Positions 53,632-62,517 of a stretch of DNA of 64,000 nucleotides are shown in pieces (positions within the stretch are counted from its first letter, which is position 1; each line of letters begins with the position of its first letter). The translations under genes and the position numbers were made by a program. The DNA comes from Sipunculus nudus (Eukaryota > Annelida > Sipuncula > Golfingiida > Sipunculidae), in contig JAPPUL010000076.1 of the NCBI GenBank assembly GCA_026874595.1, positions 124,001 to 188,000 of the forward strand, written 5' to 3'. Below the pieces are notes generated by a model, which was given only the letters and a program-made list of their open reading frames with translations, did no database searches and was not told where the DNA came from.

Positions 53632-54615
53632 ATGTTTAGAGGCAACAAAAGATATAACAATATAGGAGCCTATTTGCGAGGTGTATACGGGGAGAGGGCC
53701 TTTAAAGTATGTATAGATGCAGGATTCACTTGTCCGAACAGGGATGGTTCAAAGGGGCGAGGAGGCTGTATATACTGCAATGTAGATAGTTTCACGCCAA
53801 ACGATGCAAGGATAGAAAATAGTGTAAGGAAGCAGCTTGATGATGGGATTAGATATCAGAAGGAGCGTTATGGAGGCAAAAAGTTCATAGCGTACTTTCA
53901 GGCGTTCTCATCAACTTATGGGGAAGTAGATTATTTAAAACGAGTATATGAGGAGGCACTGCGTCATCCTGAGGTAGTAGGTTTATCGATAGGCACAAGG
54001 CCAGACTGTATAAATGATGAGATATTGGATTTAATAAGCGGCTATGCAAAAAAGCAGGAGGTATGGATAGAGTATGGTCTTCAAAGCATGCATGACAAGA
54101 CTTTGGAGTTAATAAATAGGGGACATGACTTAAAATGCTTTCATGATACATATATGCAAACGAGAAAGTATAAAGACATAAAAATATGTGTACATGTAAT
54201 ACATGGCCTTCCCAACGAGACAAATAAAATGCAGCTTGATACAATAAAGTATCTGTCAGACATAGGAATAGATGGTATAAAGATACATCAATTGCATGTG
54301 GTGAAGAAGACGAAAATGGAGAAGATGTACAAGCGGGGAGAATTTAGTTTAATGAGTTTAGATAATTATCTATATCTGTTATCAGAATCACTTAGCTTAC
54401 TATCAAGCGACGTTGTAATACATAGATTATTTGGGCTTGGTCCGAAGGATTTGTTAATAGCGCCTGACTGGGATATAGGCAAGGGGCAGTTTAACACGTT
54501 AATAGATAAATATTTGGAAGAGAATAATTATTATCAGGGGATGAGTCATGATTATTTTGGGATGCTGGATGTAGTTGGTCAGCCGAAGATATATGAGGAA
54601 CGGGTTTTTGTGTAA
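53632..54615 (+). CDS. TIGR01212 family radical SAM protein (YhcC-like)
   Basis: 327 residues. The motif C-I-D-A-G-F-T-C-P-N-R-D-G-S-K-G-R-G-G-C-I-Y-C-N contains the radical SAM cysteines in the wide spacing typical of TIGR01212. The barrel continues with Y-F-Q-A-F-S-S-T-Y and I-G-T-R-P-D-C-I. The family is near-universal but its reaction is not established, although an rRNA or tRNA modification role is often suggested. GGAG precedes the ATG. Length matches. Confidence 0.9.
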   Translation: MFRGNKRYNNIGAYLRGVYGERAFKVCIDAGFTCPNRDGSKGRGGCIYCNVDSFTPNDARIENSVRKQLDDGIRYQKERYGGKKFIAYFQAFSSTYGEVDYLKRVYEEALRHPEVVGLSIGTRPDCINDEILDLISGYAKKQEVWIEYGLQSMHDKTLELINRGHDLKCFHDTYMQTRKYKDIKICVHVIHGLPNETNKMQLDTIKYLSDIGIDGIKIHQLHVVKKTKMEKMYKRGEFSLMSLDNYLYLLSESLSLLSSDVVIHRLFGLGPKDLLIAPDWDIGKGQFNTLIDKYLEENNYYQGMSHDYFGMLDVVGQPKIYEERVFV

Positions 54616-54730
54616 TGGCAAAGCGCTTTTTAGTAGACTTTTCTAATAAAAGTTTTAATAAAAGAGAGAAAGGGTTAAAAAAAAAGATATAGATAAGGGC
54701 TTAGGAGGTGATAATATATTGGTATGGCAG

Positions 54731-54778
54731 ATAGGATTTAGAGGATAGGATTTAGAGGATAGGATTTAGAGGATAGGA
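54731..54778 (+). repeat. 14-bp tandem repeat in the leader of the cyclase gene
   Basis: ATAGGATTTAGAGG is present three times plus a partial fourth copy directly upstream of the ribosome-binding region of the cyclase gene. Purine-rich, copies identical. Confidence 0.95.
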
Positions 54779-54806
54779 TGCAAGATTATATGAATGAGAG
54801 GCTATT

Positions 54807-57302
54807 TTGGAAAGGCTAAAGGAATTTATAAAGGCTAATATAGGGTTATTTACAGTACTTTTCATGTCTACATTATTCATGCTGCTTTATATGTCAGGGA
54901 TGATGGAGAATGTAGAAAACATAGTGGTAGACGAGGTAGTACTTCTTACGAGTAAACAAAAGAGTCCAGGTAATAATATAGTATATGCACATACAAGCCA
55001 AAGGGGACTTAAGGAGGCAGAAGCGGTATATAATATGGGCTGGCCGTGGCGGCGGTCTTTTTACAAACGGTTAATAGATTTTCTAAATAAATCAGGGGCG
55101 AGGTTAATAGTATTTGATTCTATGTTTTCTGAGACATCGGTCTATAGTTATGTAGGGGAGAAGGATGACGAAGTCTTTGCAGAGGCAGTAAGTGAAGCTG
55201 AGAATATAATAATAGGGATGGCATTCTACTCTACGAAAGAAGATGTTGGAAAACTGATAGACCGAAAGATAGAAACGTTGAAAGCAAAGCCCCTAACGGA
55301 GCTTAAAGGGCTTTTAAAGGGACGGCTAAAAGCTCTAAAGGGTTTCAAGTTATTGTCAAGCGAGTCAGAGTTAAATAGCCTTGATACAGAGGGGGTTTAT
55401 GAATTATTGAACGGCTATTTTAAGGCAACATTATTATCGAGGTACAAAAAACAACAGCTAGCATTTTTAAAGAAGTACTCAATCTCGGTTAAAGAGGAAG
55501 AGGAGAGTGATAAGATAATTGAGTATTATAGAACAGTCCCACCTATAAAGGAGCTTAGAGACAATACATTGCAGGTATCGGGAGTTGAGGGGCCACTTGA
55601 CACTGATGGCAAAGCCAGGCGGACGCCTCTTTTGATGAGGTACTGGGGGAATTATTATCCGAGTTTATCCTTTGCAACAGTGTATCATTATTTAAAACCT
55701 AAGTCTGTTTTGATAAAGGATGATGAGATACACCTTGATGATAGGAAAATACCGTTAGACAATAACGGAAATGTAAGATTAAAGTTTTACGGGACAAGGC
55801 ATATCTATCCAACCTTTTACCATATAGACATTCTAAGGATATATGATCATATAAAGGAGCTATGTGCTTATTATAAAGAGGAGTTAAAAAGGGATGATAT
55901 AAAAGAGGAGGATATATATAAAGATTATAGTTTACTTAAAAAGTTACGTAAAGAGGTTTTGGCAAGTAATCCTGATTTAGTAAAGAAGGTGCCAGATAAT
56001 GTTATAAACAAAGTAAATACAAAAGCGTTTAAAGATAAGATAGTGTTAATAGGGTCAATAGCGCCGGGAATGTTTGACCAGCGGGCAACGCCATTTGATC
56101 AGAAGGAGACAGGAGTGCATGTACATGCAACGGCAGTAGACAACATACTAAATAATGATATGCTGCGCGAGTATAGAGGGGAGTGGAGTTTGGGAGTAAT
56201 AATATTCATATTGCCACTACTTTTGTATTTTATAGTTAACAGGCTGTCTATGGGCTATGGGATATTAGTATTATTGGCTGTTATATTTTTGCTGGTGTTA
56301 ATAGGCTTTACGCTTTACACACAATTTAATATTTTACTAGATTTTGGGACAATGACAATGAGCCTACTTTTAACTTTCCCAGTTACAAGTATATTAAAAT
56401 ATTTTAAGGAGAGTAAGCAGAAAAAGCATATAAAAGGAATATTTGGACAATACTTATCGCCAGCAGTGATAGACATAATAATAGAGGATCCTGATAAGCT
56501 CCAGCTTGGGGGTGTAAATCGGGAGATAACGTCGTTTTTTTCGGATATAGAGAAGTTCACAACGATATCAGAGAGTCTAAGTCCAAAAGAACTTGTGGGT
56601 CTTTTAAATAGTTATTTAACAGAAATGTGTGATATAATAATAAAATACGATGGAGTAGTAGACAAATTTGAAGGGGATGCAATAATAGCATTTTGGGGAG
56701 CTCCGCTGGATCAAGAAGACCATGCAAGGAGGGCAATATCAGCAGTACTTGATATACAAGATAGGATGAAGGAGTTAGAGGGGCTTTGGTCGGAATATGG
56801 TCTTACGGATTTAAGGATGCGGATAGGGATAAATTCAGGCAATGCGGTGGTAGGGAACATGGGTTCACGCCAGCGTATGGATTATACTATGATAGGAGAC
56901 ACAGTAAACCTTGCGGCACGGCTTGAGGGAGTAAATAAATTTTATGGAACATATGCGATGATATCAGGGACAACGTACGAATTTGTAAAAGATCTAGTAG
57001 AAGTACGAGAGGTGGACAAAGTACGTGTGGTTGGACGGAGCACTCCTGTAGTTTTGTATGAGGTATTGGGACGAAAAGGGGCGATTGCGGGGCTTATTAG
57101 GCAATTACAATTGAATCATGCAGAAGGGTATGATTATTATAGGCGTATGGAATTTGAGAAAGCGAAGGAGATATTCGGGAGGTCTCTAGAGCTTTTTTCG
57201 GATGATATGTTATCTAAGGTGTATTATGAGAGGTGCAGACAATTTGTAGAGAAGTCTCCGGGTGAGGGTTGGGATGGAGTAACAAATTTAGATAAAAAGT
57301 AG
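54807..57302 (+). CDS. CHASE2-domain adenylate/guanylate cyclase
   Basis: 831 residues from TTG 54807 (GAGAGG 9 bases upstream). One membrane helix (about 12-32), then a periplasmic CHASE2 sensor (about 40-450; W-P-W-R-R-S-F-Y near the start, I-G-S-I-A-P-G-M-F-D-Q-R-A-T-P at the end), three helices (about 455-535), a class III cyclase domain (about 565-755) with metal aspartates in F-F-S-D-I-E-K-F and F-E-G-D-A-I-I-A-F, and a short TPR-like tail. The K in V-D-K-F-E and the D in M-I-G-D-T-V-N suggest ATP as substrate. cAMP could be read by the cNMP domain encoded at 30.3-32.1 kb. Confidence 0.93.
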   Translation: MERLKEFIKANIGLFTVLFMSTLFMLLYMSGMMENVENIVVDEVVLLTSKQKSPGNNIVYAHTSQRGLKEAEAVYNMGWPWRRSFYKRLIDFLNKSGARLIVFDSMFSETSVYSYVGEKDDEVFAEAVSEAENIIIGMAFYSTKEDVGKLIDRKIETLKAKPLTELKGLLKGRLKALKGFKLLSSESELNSLDTEGVYELLNGYFKATLLSRYKKQQLAFLKKYSISVKEEEESDKIIEYYRTVPPIKELRDNTLQVSGVEGPLDTDGKARRTPLLMRYWGNYYPSLSFATVYHYLKPKSVLIKDDEIHLDDRKIPLDNNGNVRLKFYGTRHIYPTFYHIDILRIYDHIKELCAYYKEELKRDDIKEEDIYKDYSLLKKLRKEVLASNPDLVKKVPDNVINKVNTKAFKDKIVLIGSIAPGMFDQRATPFDQKETGVHVHATAVDNILNNDMLREYRGEWSLGVIIFILPLLLYFIVNRLSMGYGILVLLAVIFLLVLIGFTLYTQFNILLDFGTMTMSLLLTFPVTSILKYFKESKQKKHIKGIFGQYLSPAVIDIIIEDPDKLQLGGVNREITSFFSDIEKFTTISESLSPKELVGLLNSYLTEMCDIIIKYDGVVDKFEGDAIIAFWGAPLDQEDHARRAISAVLDIQDRMKELEGLWSEYGLTDLRMRIGINSGNAVVGNMGSRQRMDYTMIGDTVNLAARLEGVNKFYGTYAMISGTTYEFVKDLVEVREVDKVRVVGRSTPVVLYEVLGRKGAIAGLIRQLQLNHAEGYDYYRRMEFEKAKEIFGRSLELFSDDMLSKVYYERCRQFVEKSPGEGWDGVTNLDKK

Positions 57303-57319
57303 GAGAGCAAGTAGTTAAA

Positions 57320-57556
57320 ATGCGAAAAGGGGAAGAGAAGATATTAAAAGAATTAAAAGAATTTCCAAACGATATGCTTGAAGTGGTGCTTAGGATAATA
57401 AGACATTTGAAGGAAGACATGCATCTAGGCTTGGATAGAAAAGGTTCGGAGAATAAAGAGATAAAAGAGTTACTAAAGAAGAATAAGTCTAAAGTAAGTC
57501 CAGGAGGCGAGAAGGAAGGGCATAGTTATTTTTCGATACAAGAGATGTCAGAATAA
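57320..57556 (+). CDS. Small hypothetical protein, antitoxin-like N-terminus
   Basis: 78 residues. The first 35 form one helix (I-L-K-E-L-K-E-F-P-N-D-M-L-E-V-V-L-R-I-I) resembling the start of DUF2281/VapB-like small proteins; the rest is Lys-, Glu- and Ser-rich. No toxin gene adjoins it. AGGAGAG overlaps the cyclase stop and precedes the ATG by about 12 bases, so it may be translated from the cyclase mRNA. Function unknown. Confidence 0.5.
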   Translation: MRKGEEKILKELKEFPNDMLEVVLRIIRHLKEDMHLGLDRKGSENKEIKELLKKNKSKVSPGGEKEGHSYFSIQEMSE

Positions 57557-57635
57557 TAATTTAAGCAGATTATATGCTTTATATAGTATACCACGCTTAG
57601 AATGGGCTTCTCTGTAATAGGCATATAAAACTGAT

Positions 57636-59885
57636 TTAATTAATAGATGCCTTTTTAAGGAGCAAAGAACTAGTCAAAACGGAGACAGAACTAAAAGCCA
57701 TAGCAAATCCTGCAATCATGGGGTTAAGGAGCCCAAAGGCCGCAAAAGGTATGCCAATGACGTTATATATTGAAGCCCAAAACAAGTTACGTTTAATGGT
57801 GGCCATAGATTTACGGCTAAGGTTAATAGCCTTTATAACATCATCTAAAGAGCTATTAATTAGAGTGATATCGGCGGCCTGAATAGCGATATTCGATGCA
57901 GAGGCAAGGGAGAAGCTAATATTAGCTTGAGCAAGAGCCGGAGCATCATTAATGCCATCTCCGACCATAGCCACACAACTATTATTCTTTTGTAAGTTTT
58001 TAATAAAGTCAATTTTCTGATTGGGTAAAAGGTCATAATGAACATTTTTGATATTTAGGGTACTGGCAACATTAAGGCAAGCATTTTTGTGGTCGCCGCT
58101 TAATATAATGGTATTAAGCCTCATATCATGTAATTTAGAGATAGCAGAAGAGGCCTCAGGTCTAATTTGGTCAAACAAAGCAATAATACCTATAATGTAT
58201 TTGCTATTAGCAATAAGGATAATAGACTTACCCTGTTCCAACAGGTTCTGATAGATGTTTTTATGAGAATTATTTTCAAAAGAGATATTAAGAGAAATCA
58301 TTAAGCTCATATTACCCAAGACAAATGGTTTATTATTGATACTTCCTGAGATGCCCTGTCCGCTAAAGACTTTAAAATTTGAAACGTCATATTGTTTAGC
58401 GTCAAAAACATTTAGCTGGATGGCTTTATTAATGACAGCAGAGGCCAGAGGGTGCTCAGATAGATTTTCAAGGGTAGCAGCATAATTTATAATTTGGTTT
58501 TGTGCAATATTGGAGTCAAGAGAAACGATATCGGTAACAGAGGGTTTGCCAAAGGTGAGGGTACCGGTTTTATCAAAGACAATGGTATCAACATTCTTGG
58601 TATTTTCTAAGACGAGAGCATTTTTGATAAGGATGCCATTCAAAGCGCCTTTGCCGATACCAACGACGATAGCAGTAGGGGTTGCAAGGCCCAAGGCACA
58701 AGGACAAGCAATAACTAAAACAGCAACCGTATTGATAAGAGGAATCGATAAATTAGAGACGGAATTAGAGGCAACCAATCCAAAAGATAATAAAGCCCAC
58801 CAAGCAAAGAAAGTAATTAAAGCCAAAGCGAGTACAATAGGAACGAATATAGAAGAGACCTTATCAGCGAATCGTTGAATATTGGTTTTAGATCTTAAAG
58901 CCTGCTGAACGACAGAGATAATAGAAGCGAGGAAGGTATCATTACCGATTTTCTTAGCACAAACTTTAATAAAGCCATTTTGATTAATAGAGCCACTCTG
59001 CACGTCATCCCCGGTTGAAACAAATATGGGGATGGGTTCTCCGGTGAACATAGAGCAATCGACATAAGTCTGTCCGAAGACGACACTCCCATCCACAGGG
59101 ATTTTATCCCCGGGTCTAACAGCAACAATATCATCGATTAAGATATCCCTAACATGTACTTTGATTTCTTTGTCATTCCGAATAACGGTAGCAAACTGCG
59201 GCTGTAAAGCAACAAGCTGCTTAATGGCAGAAGAAGTTTTGCTTTGAGCAATAGCCTCCATATACTTTCCAAGCAAGACTAAAGAGATAACAACAGCAGA
59301 AGCCTCAAAGTATAAATAACCGGATATGAGTTTAAAAGTAACAAAAGAGCTATAAAAGAAAGCGGTCAAAGTGCCTAAAGAGACAAGGGTATCCATATTG
59401 GACTGTAGATGCCGAGCTTTTTTAAGGGCTGGAACGATGAAGTGAGAACCTGGGTAAAACTGCACAAGAGCGGTAAGTATGAAGAGGATATAGTTTTTGA
59501 AAGGCAAGTTAATATTGAACATAGAGATAATGAAGACAGGAATAGATAAGGAGGCAGCAAAAATGAGTTTTTGTTTAAGAGATTGTTTTAGAGAGGATTG
59601 TATCTGCTCAGAATCGGTATCAAAGATGGATTCTTGTTGAAATACAGAGGACTTGTAACCGGAGTCATTAATAGCGTTTACAATCTGCGAAGAGCTAATT
59701 AGGTTAGGATTGAAGTGAACAAAAGCCTTGTGTTCCTGCAAACTAACGTTAGCGGAGGCCACTCCATCTAGCTTAGATATGGTATTAGTAACGGAAGCCG
59801 AACAAGCGGAACAAGTCATACCGGAGACAGAAAAGACTTTAGAAATATCGTTATGTTCTTTATAGGTTTGTTGTTGCTGTTGCAT
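57636..59885 (-). CDS. copA: Copper-translocating P1B-type ATPase
   Basis: 749 residues. One N-terminal heavy-metal domain with G-M-T-C-S-A-C, eight membrane helices, the transport motif C-P-C-A-L-G-L-A-T-P, the phosphorylation motif D-K-T-G-T-L-T, S-E-H-P-L-A and G-D-G-I-N-D-A-P-A-L-A. The enzyme exports Cu(I) from the cytoplasm. Length is standard. It lies 12 bases after copZ. No CopY/CueR regulator is seen. Codons favour ATT/TCT/GCC. It converges on the small plus-strand gene across about 80 bases. Confidence 0.95.
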   Translation of the reverse strand: MQQQQQTYKEHNDISKVFSVSGMTCSACSASVTNTISKLDGVASANVSLQEHKAFVHFNPNLISSSQIVNAINDSGYKSSVFQQESIFDTDSEQIQSSLKQSLKQKLIFAASLSIPVFIISMFNINLPFKNYILFILTALVQFYPGSHFIVPALKKARHLQSNMDTLVSLGTLTAFFYSSFVTFKLISGYLYFEASAVVISLVLLGKYMEAIAQSKTSSAIKQLVALQPQFATVIRNDKEIKVHVRDILIDDIVAVRPGDKIPVDGSVVFGQTYVDCSMFTGEPIPIFVSTGDDVQSGSINQNGFIKVCAKKIGNDTFLASIISVVQQALRSKTNIQRFADKVSSIFVPIVLALALITFFAWWALLSFGLVASNSVSNLSIPLINTVAVLVIACPCALGLATPTAIVVGIGKGALNGILIKNALVLENTKNVDTIVFDKTGTLTFGKPSVTDIVSLDSNIAQNQIINYAATLENLSEHPLASAVINKAIQLNVFDAKQYDVSNFKVFSGQGISGSINNKPFVLGNMSLMISLNISFENNSHKNIYQNLLEQGKSIILIANSKYIIGIIALFDQIRPEASSAISKLHDMRLNTIILSGDHKNACLNVASTLNIKNVHYDLLPNQKIDFIKNLQKNNSCVAMVGDGINDAPALAQANISFSLASASNIAIQAADITLINSSLDDVIKAINLSRKSMATIKRNLFWASIYNVIGIPFAAFGLLNPMIAGFAMAFSSVSVLTSSLLLKKASIN

Positions 59886-59897
59886 TACCTCGCCTTT

Positions 59898-60116
59898 TTA
59901 ACTATCTAAATTTACTCTAAAGCCTGCCTTTTGAATAGCCTCACGAGCAGTATTGTTAATATCTAAGATAGAGTCATCATAATCGAAGTCGACAGTATTA
60001 TTCTTCAAAGAGACAGAAACAGAAGAAATACCGTTAATAGAAAGAGCCTTGTTAATTCTAGAAACGCAATGAGAACAAGACATACCCAAGACGTTAAAAG
60101 AAGAATGTTTAGCCAT
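59898..60116 (-). CDS. copZ: Copper chaperone CopZ
   Basis: 72 residues, a single HMA domain with metal site G-M-S-C-S-H-C near the N-terminus and the usual beta-alpha-beta-beta-alpha-beta pattern. It delivers Cu(I) to CopA, whose gene is 12 bases downstream. A GGAGG-like word precedes the ATG. The 235-base spacer to adk is AT-rich and holds no other gene I can support. Confidence 0.92.
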   Translation of the reverse strand: MAKHSSFNVLGMSCSHCVSRINKALSINGISSVSVSLKNNTVDFDYDDSILDINNTAREAIQKAGFRVNLDS

Positions 60117-60351
60117 AAAAAAACCTCCGATAAACCTAATAAAGAGCTATTCACTCTAAAGACAAAAGCTAATAAAAACAAAGCATAAAGTATATACCCA
60201 AATGCTAGAGGAAAGATTACAAAGGGAAGGAGTTTTTGATAAAAAAAAGTATAAATAAAATATAAATAATAGAAAATGGAAAGAATAAATAGCTAGATTT
60301 GAAATAAGGGTAGAAAGGAGCGTTTTAGAAAATAGAAAAAGGGGAAAAGGA

Positions 60352-60912
60352 ATGAATATAATATTGTTAGGGGCGCCTGGGTCTGGGAAAGGGACACAAA
60401 GTGAATATATAGTAAAGAAGTATAAGCTAGTCCACATATCAACAGGTGAGATGCTAAGAGAGGAGGTATCAGGCGGTACAGAGTTAGGGAAAGCGGCGAG
60501 GGTGTATATGGACAGAGGAGAGTTAGTACCGGACGGAATAATAGTAAAGATGATAGAGGGCAGGTTAGGGGAGGCTGATTGTGGGGGAGGATTTTTGTTG
60601 GATGGATTTCCGAGGACAGAAGTGCAAGCAGATGAGCTTGGCAAGATGTTGAAGCGAGTAGGGGTTAAATTAGACAAGGTAGTAGAGATACGCGTAGGGG
60701 AGGAGGAATTAAAGAGTCGTCTTATGGGGCGAGGTGCGAAGGAGGGTCGAACAGACGACAATGCAAAGACAATAGAGAATCGGCTTAAGGTGTATAAAGA
60801 GCAAACGAAGCCGCTAATAAGCTACTATAGGGGTCTTGGGCTCTTAGAAGGAGTAGATGGGGAAGGAGAAATAAAAGAGATAGTGAGGAGGGTGGATAAA
60901 GTTCTTGAGTAG
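60352..60912 (+). CDS. adk: Adenylate kinase, short type
   Basis: 186 residues. P-loop G-A-P-G-S-G-K-G-T, the AMP-binding H-I-S-T-G-E-M-L-R and G-F-P-R-T are present. The lid is the short form without the zinc-binding insertion, so the enzyme is shorter than E. coli Adk. It converts AMP and ATP to ADP. AAAAGGA precedes the ATG. It stands about 118 bases before pyrR. Confidence 0.95.
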   Translation: MNIILLGAPGSGKGTQSEYIVKKYKLVHISTGEMLREEVSGGTELGKAARVYMDRGELVPDGIIVKMIEGRLGEADCGGGFLLDGFPRTEVQADELGKMLKRVGVKLDKVVEIRVGEEELKSRLMGRGAKEGRTDDNAKTIENRLKVYKEQTKPLISYYRGLGLLEGVDGEGEIKEIVRRVDKVLE

Positions 60913-61029
60913 GGAGTATATTTGTAATTAGGATGTAAGATTTAGCAAGGGGATGGGAGTATGGTTTAAGTAGGGGGGAATGTAGGATATTGGAATGTAA
61001 GATATGGGAATAGAGGAAGGAGAAAAGCG

Positions 61030-61572
61030 ATGAAAGTAGAGCGAGAAAATATAATGGATGGGGAAGAAATAAGTGAGGCGCTTATAGGGATGTCAAAAAA
61101 GATATTAAGAGGGGGGGAAAAAAAAGGGCTTGCTTTTATAGGGATAGTTAGGCGGGGGGACATATTGGCAAAGCGCTTTATAGGGTTAATGGGAGGGGAG
61201 TTAAGTGGGGGGGAGGTAGAATATGGGACAGTAGACATATCGCTTTATAGGGATGATTTTATAGAGCGTGGAGGAGATCTTAAGGTAGGGGAGACAAATA
61301 TACTATTCGACGTATCAGGCAAGCGGATAATCCTAGTAGACGATGTCCTTCAAACGGGGCGAACGATACGCGCAGCAATAGATCAGATAATGGATTACGG
61401 GCGGCCGAAGAAGATAGAGCTTGCAATACTCGTGGATCGAGGGGGGCGGGAGTTACCGATATGCCCTAATTATTGTGGGAAGGTGTTATCATCGGGGAGT
61501 AAAGAGAAGATAGAAGTGAAGTTAAAAGAGGAGGATGGAGAGGAGGGAGTAATATATATGAGACAAGGATAG
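61030..61572 (+). CDS. pyrR: PyrR bifunctional regulator/uracil phosphoribosyltransferase homologue
   Basis: 180 residues. The PRPP loop I-I-L-V-D-D-V-L-Q-T-G-R-T, G-I-V-R-R-G-D near the start and L-V-D-R-G-G-R-E-L-P-I match PyrR. In Gram-positives PyrR binds pyr mRNA leaders and causes attenuation when UMP is high. I see no anti-antiterminator hairpin in the leader upstream (60913-61029), so the regulatory role here is uncertain. It is the first gene of the pyrR-pyrB-pyrC' run, with 9 bases to pyrB. Confidence 0.93.
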   Translation: MKVERENIMDGEEISEALIGMSKKILRGGEKKGLAFIGIVRRGDILAKRFIGLMGGELSGGEVEYGTVDISLYRDDFIERGGDLKVGETNILFDVSGKRIILVDDVLQTGRTIRAAIDQIMDYGRPKKIELAILVDRGGRELPICPNYCGKVLSSGSKEKIEVKLKEEDGEEGVIYMRQG

Positions 61573-61581
61573 AATTGGGAT

Positions 61582-62517
61582 TTGAAATATAAGAGAAAAG
61601 ATTTGCTTGGACTTTATGAGCTTGAGGTAGAAGAGATAGAAGAGATACTAAGACAAGCAGAAGGGATGAAAAAGATATTCACGCGACAAGTAAAGAAGGT
61701 GCCGTTGCTGCGGGGGAAGATGGTAGTGAATGTATTTTACGAGCCATCGACACGCACGCGAACCTCATTTGAGCTAGCAGCAAAAGCCCTTAGTGCAGAT
61801 GTAATAAACATAAGCGCAACAACAAGCAGTATAGTAAAACAAGAGAGTCTAATAGACACAGCAAAGACAGTAGAAGCCTTAAATGCAGATATAATAGTGC
61901 TTCGCCATAATGCCTCCGGAGCGCCCCATTTTTTATCTAAGAAGACCTCATTATCGATAATAAATGGGGGAGATGGAACGCACGAGCATCCGACTCAAGC
62001 GTTACTGGACCTTTACACAATAAAAGAGAAAAAGGGTAGAATAAAAGGTCTTAAGGTAGCGTTGGTAGGAGACATAACTCACAGCCGAGTTTCACGTTCA
62101 AATATAATAGGTTTAAATAAGTTAGGAGCAGAGGTAAGGGTGGTGGGTCCCTCGACATTGATACCGAGGAAGATAGAAGATTTAGGGTGCAAAGTATATA
62201 ACGATTTAAAAACGGGTCTTAATGGAGTTGATGTAGTATATTGTCTTAGGATACAATTTGAGAGGCAGCAGGAGAGACTATTCCCGTCGTTAGAAGATTA
62301 CGTAAGACAATACACGGTAAATGAGCTTAATATAAGATATGCAAAAGATGGAGCCTTAGTAATGCATCCAGGTCCTATAAACCGGGGGATAGAGTTGTCT
62401 TATGAAGTAGCCTACAGTGCAAATTCTACGATAGAAGAACAAGTAACAAATGGGGTAGCAGTACGGATGTCGGTATTTTCGTTACTTTTGGGGGGTCGAC
62501 ATGGGTCTAGTAATTAG
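61582..62517 (+). CDS. pyrB: Aspartate carbamoyltransferase catalytic subunit
   Basis: 311 residues. The carbamoyl-phosphate motif E-P-S-T-R-T-R-T-S-F-E and the aspartate-binding H-P-G-P-I-N-R are intact, as is G-D-G-T-H-E-H-P-T-Q-A. It makes carbamoyl-aspartate, the first committed step of pyrimidine synthesis. TTG start at 61582. Its last 17 bases overlap pyrC', which suggests coupled translation and assembly. No pyrI regulatory subunit gene is present; that fits ATCases that use a dihydroorotase-like partner. Confidence 0.96.
   Translation: MKYKRKDLLGLYELEVEEIEEILRQAEGMKKIFTRQVKKVPLLRGKMVVNVFYEPSTRTRTSFELAAKALSADVINISATTSSIVKQESLIDTAKTVEALNADIIVLRHNASGAPHFLSKKTSLSIINGGDGTHEHPTQALLDLYTIKEKKGRIKGLKVALVGDITHSRVSRSNIIGLNKLGAEVRVVGPSTLIPRKIEDLGCKVYNDLKTGLNGVDVVYCLRIQFERQQERLFPSLEDYVRQYTVNELNIRYAKDGALVMHPGPINRGIELSYEVAYSANSTIEEQVTNGVAVRMSVFSLLLGGRHGSSN

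Noticed and set aside
60913-61029. PyrR attenuator in the pyr leader
   Set aside because: The sequence is G- and A-rich without an identifiable terminator hairpin or PyrR-binding loop.
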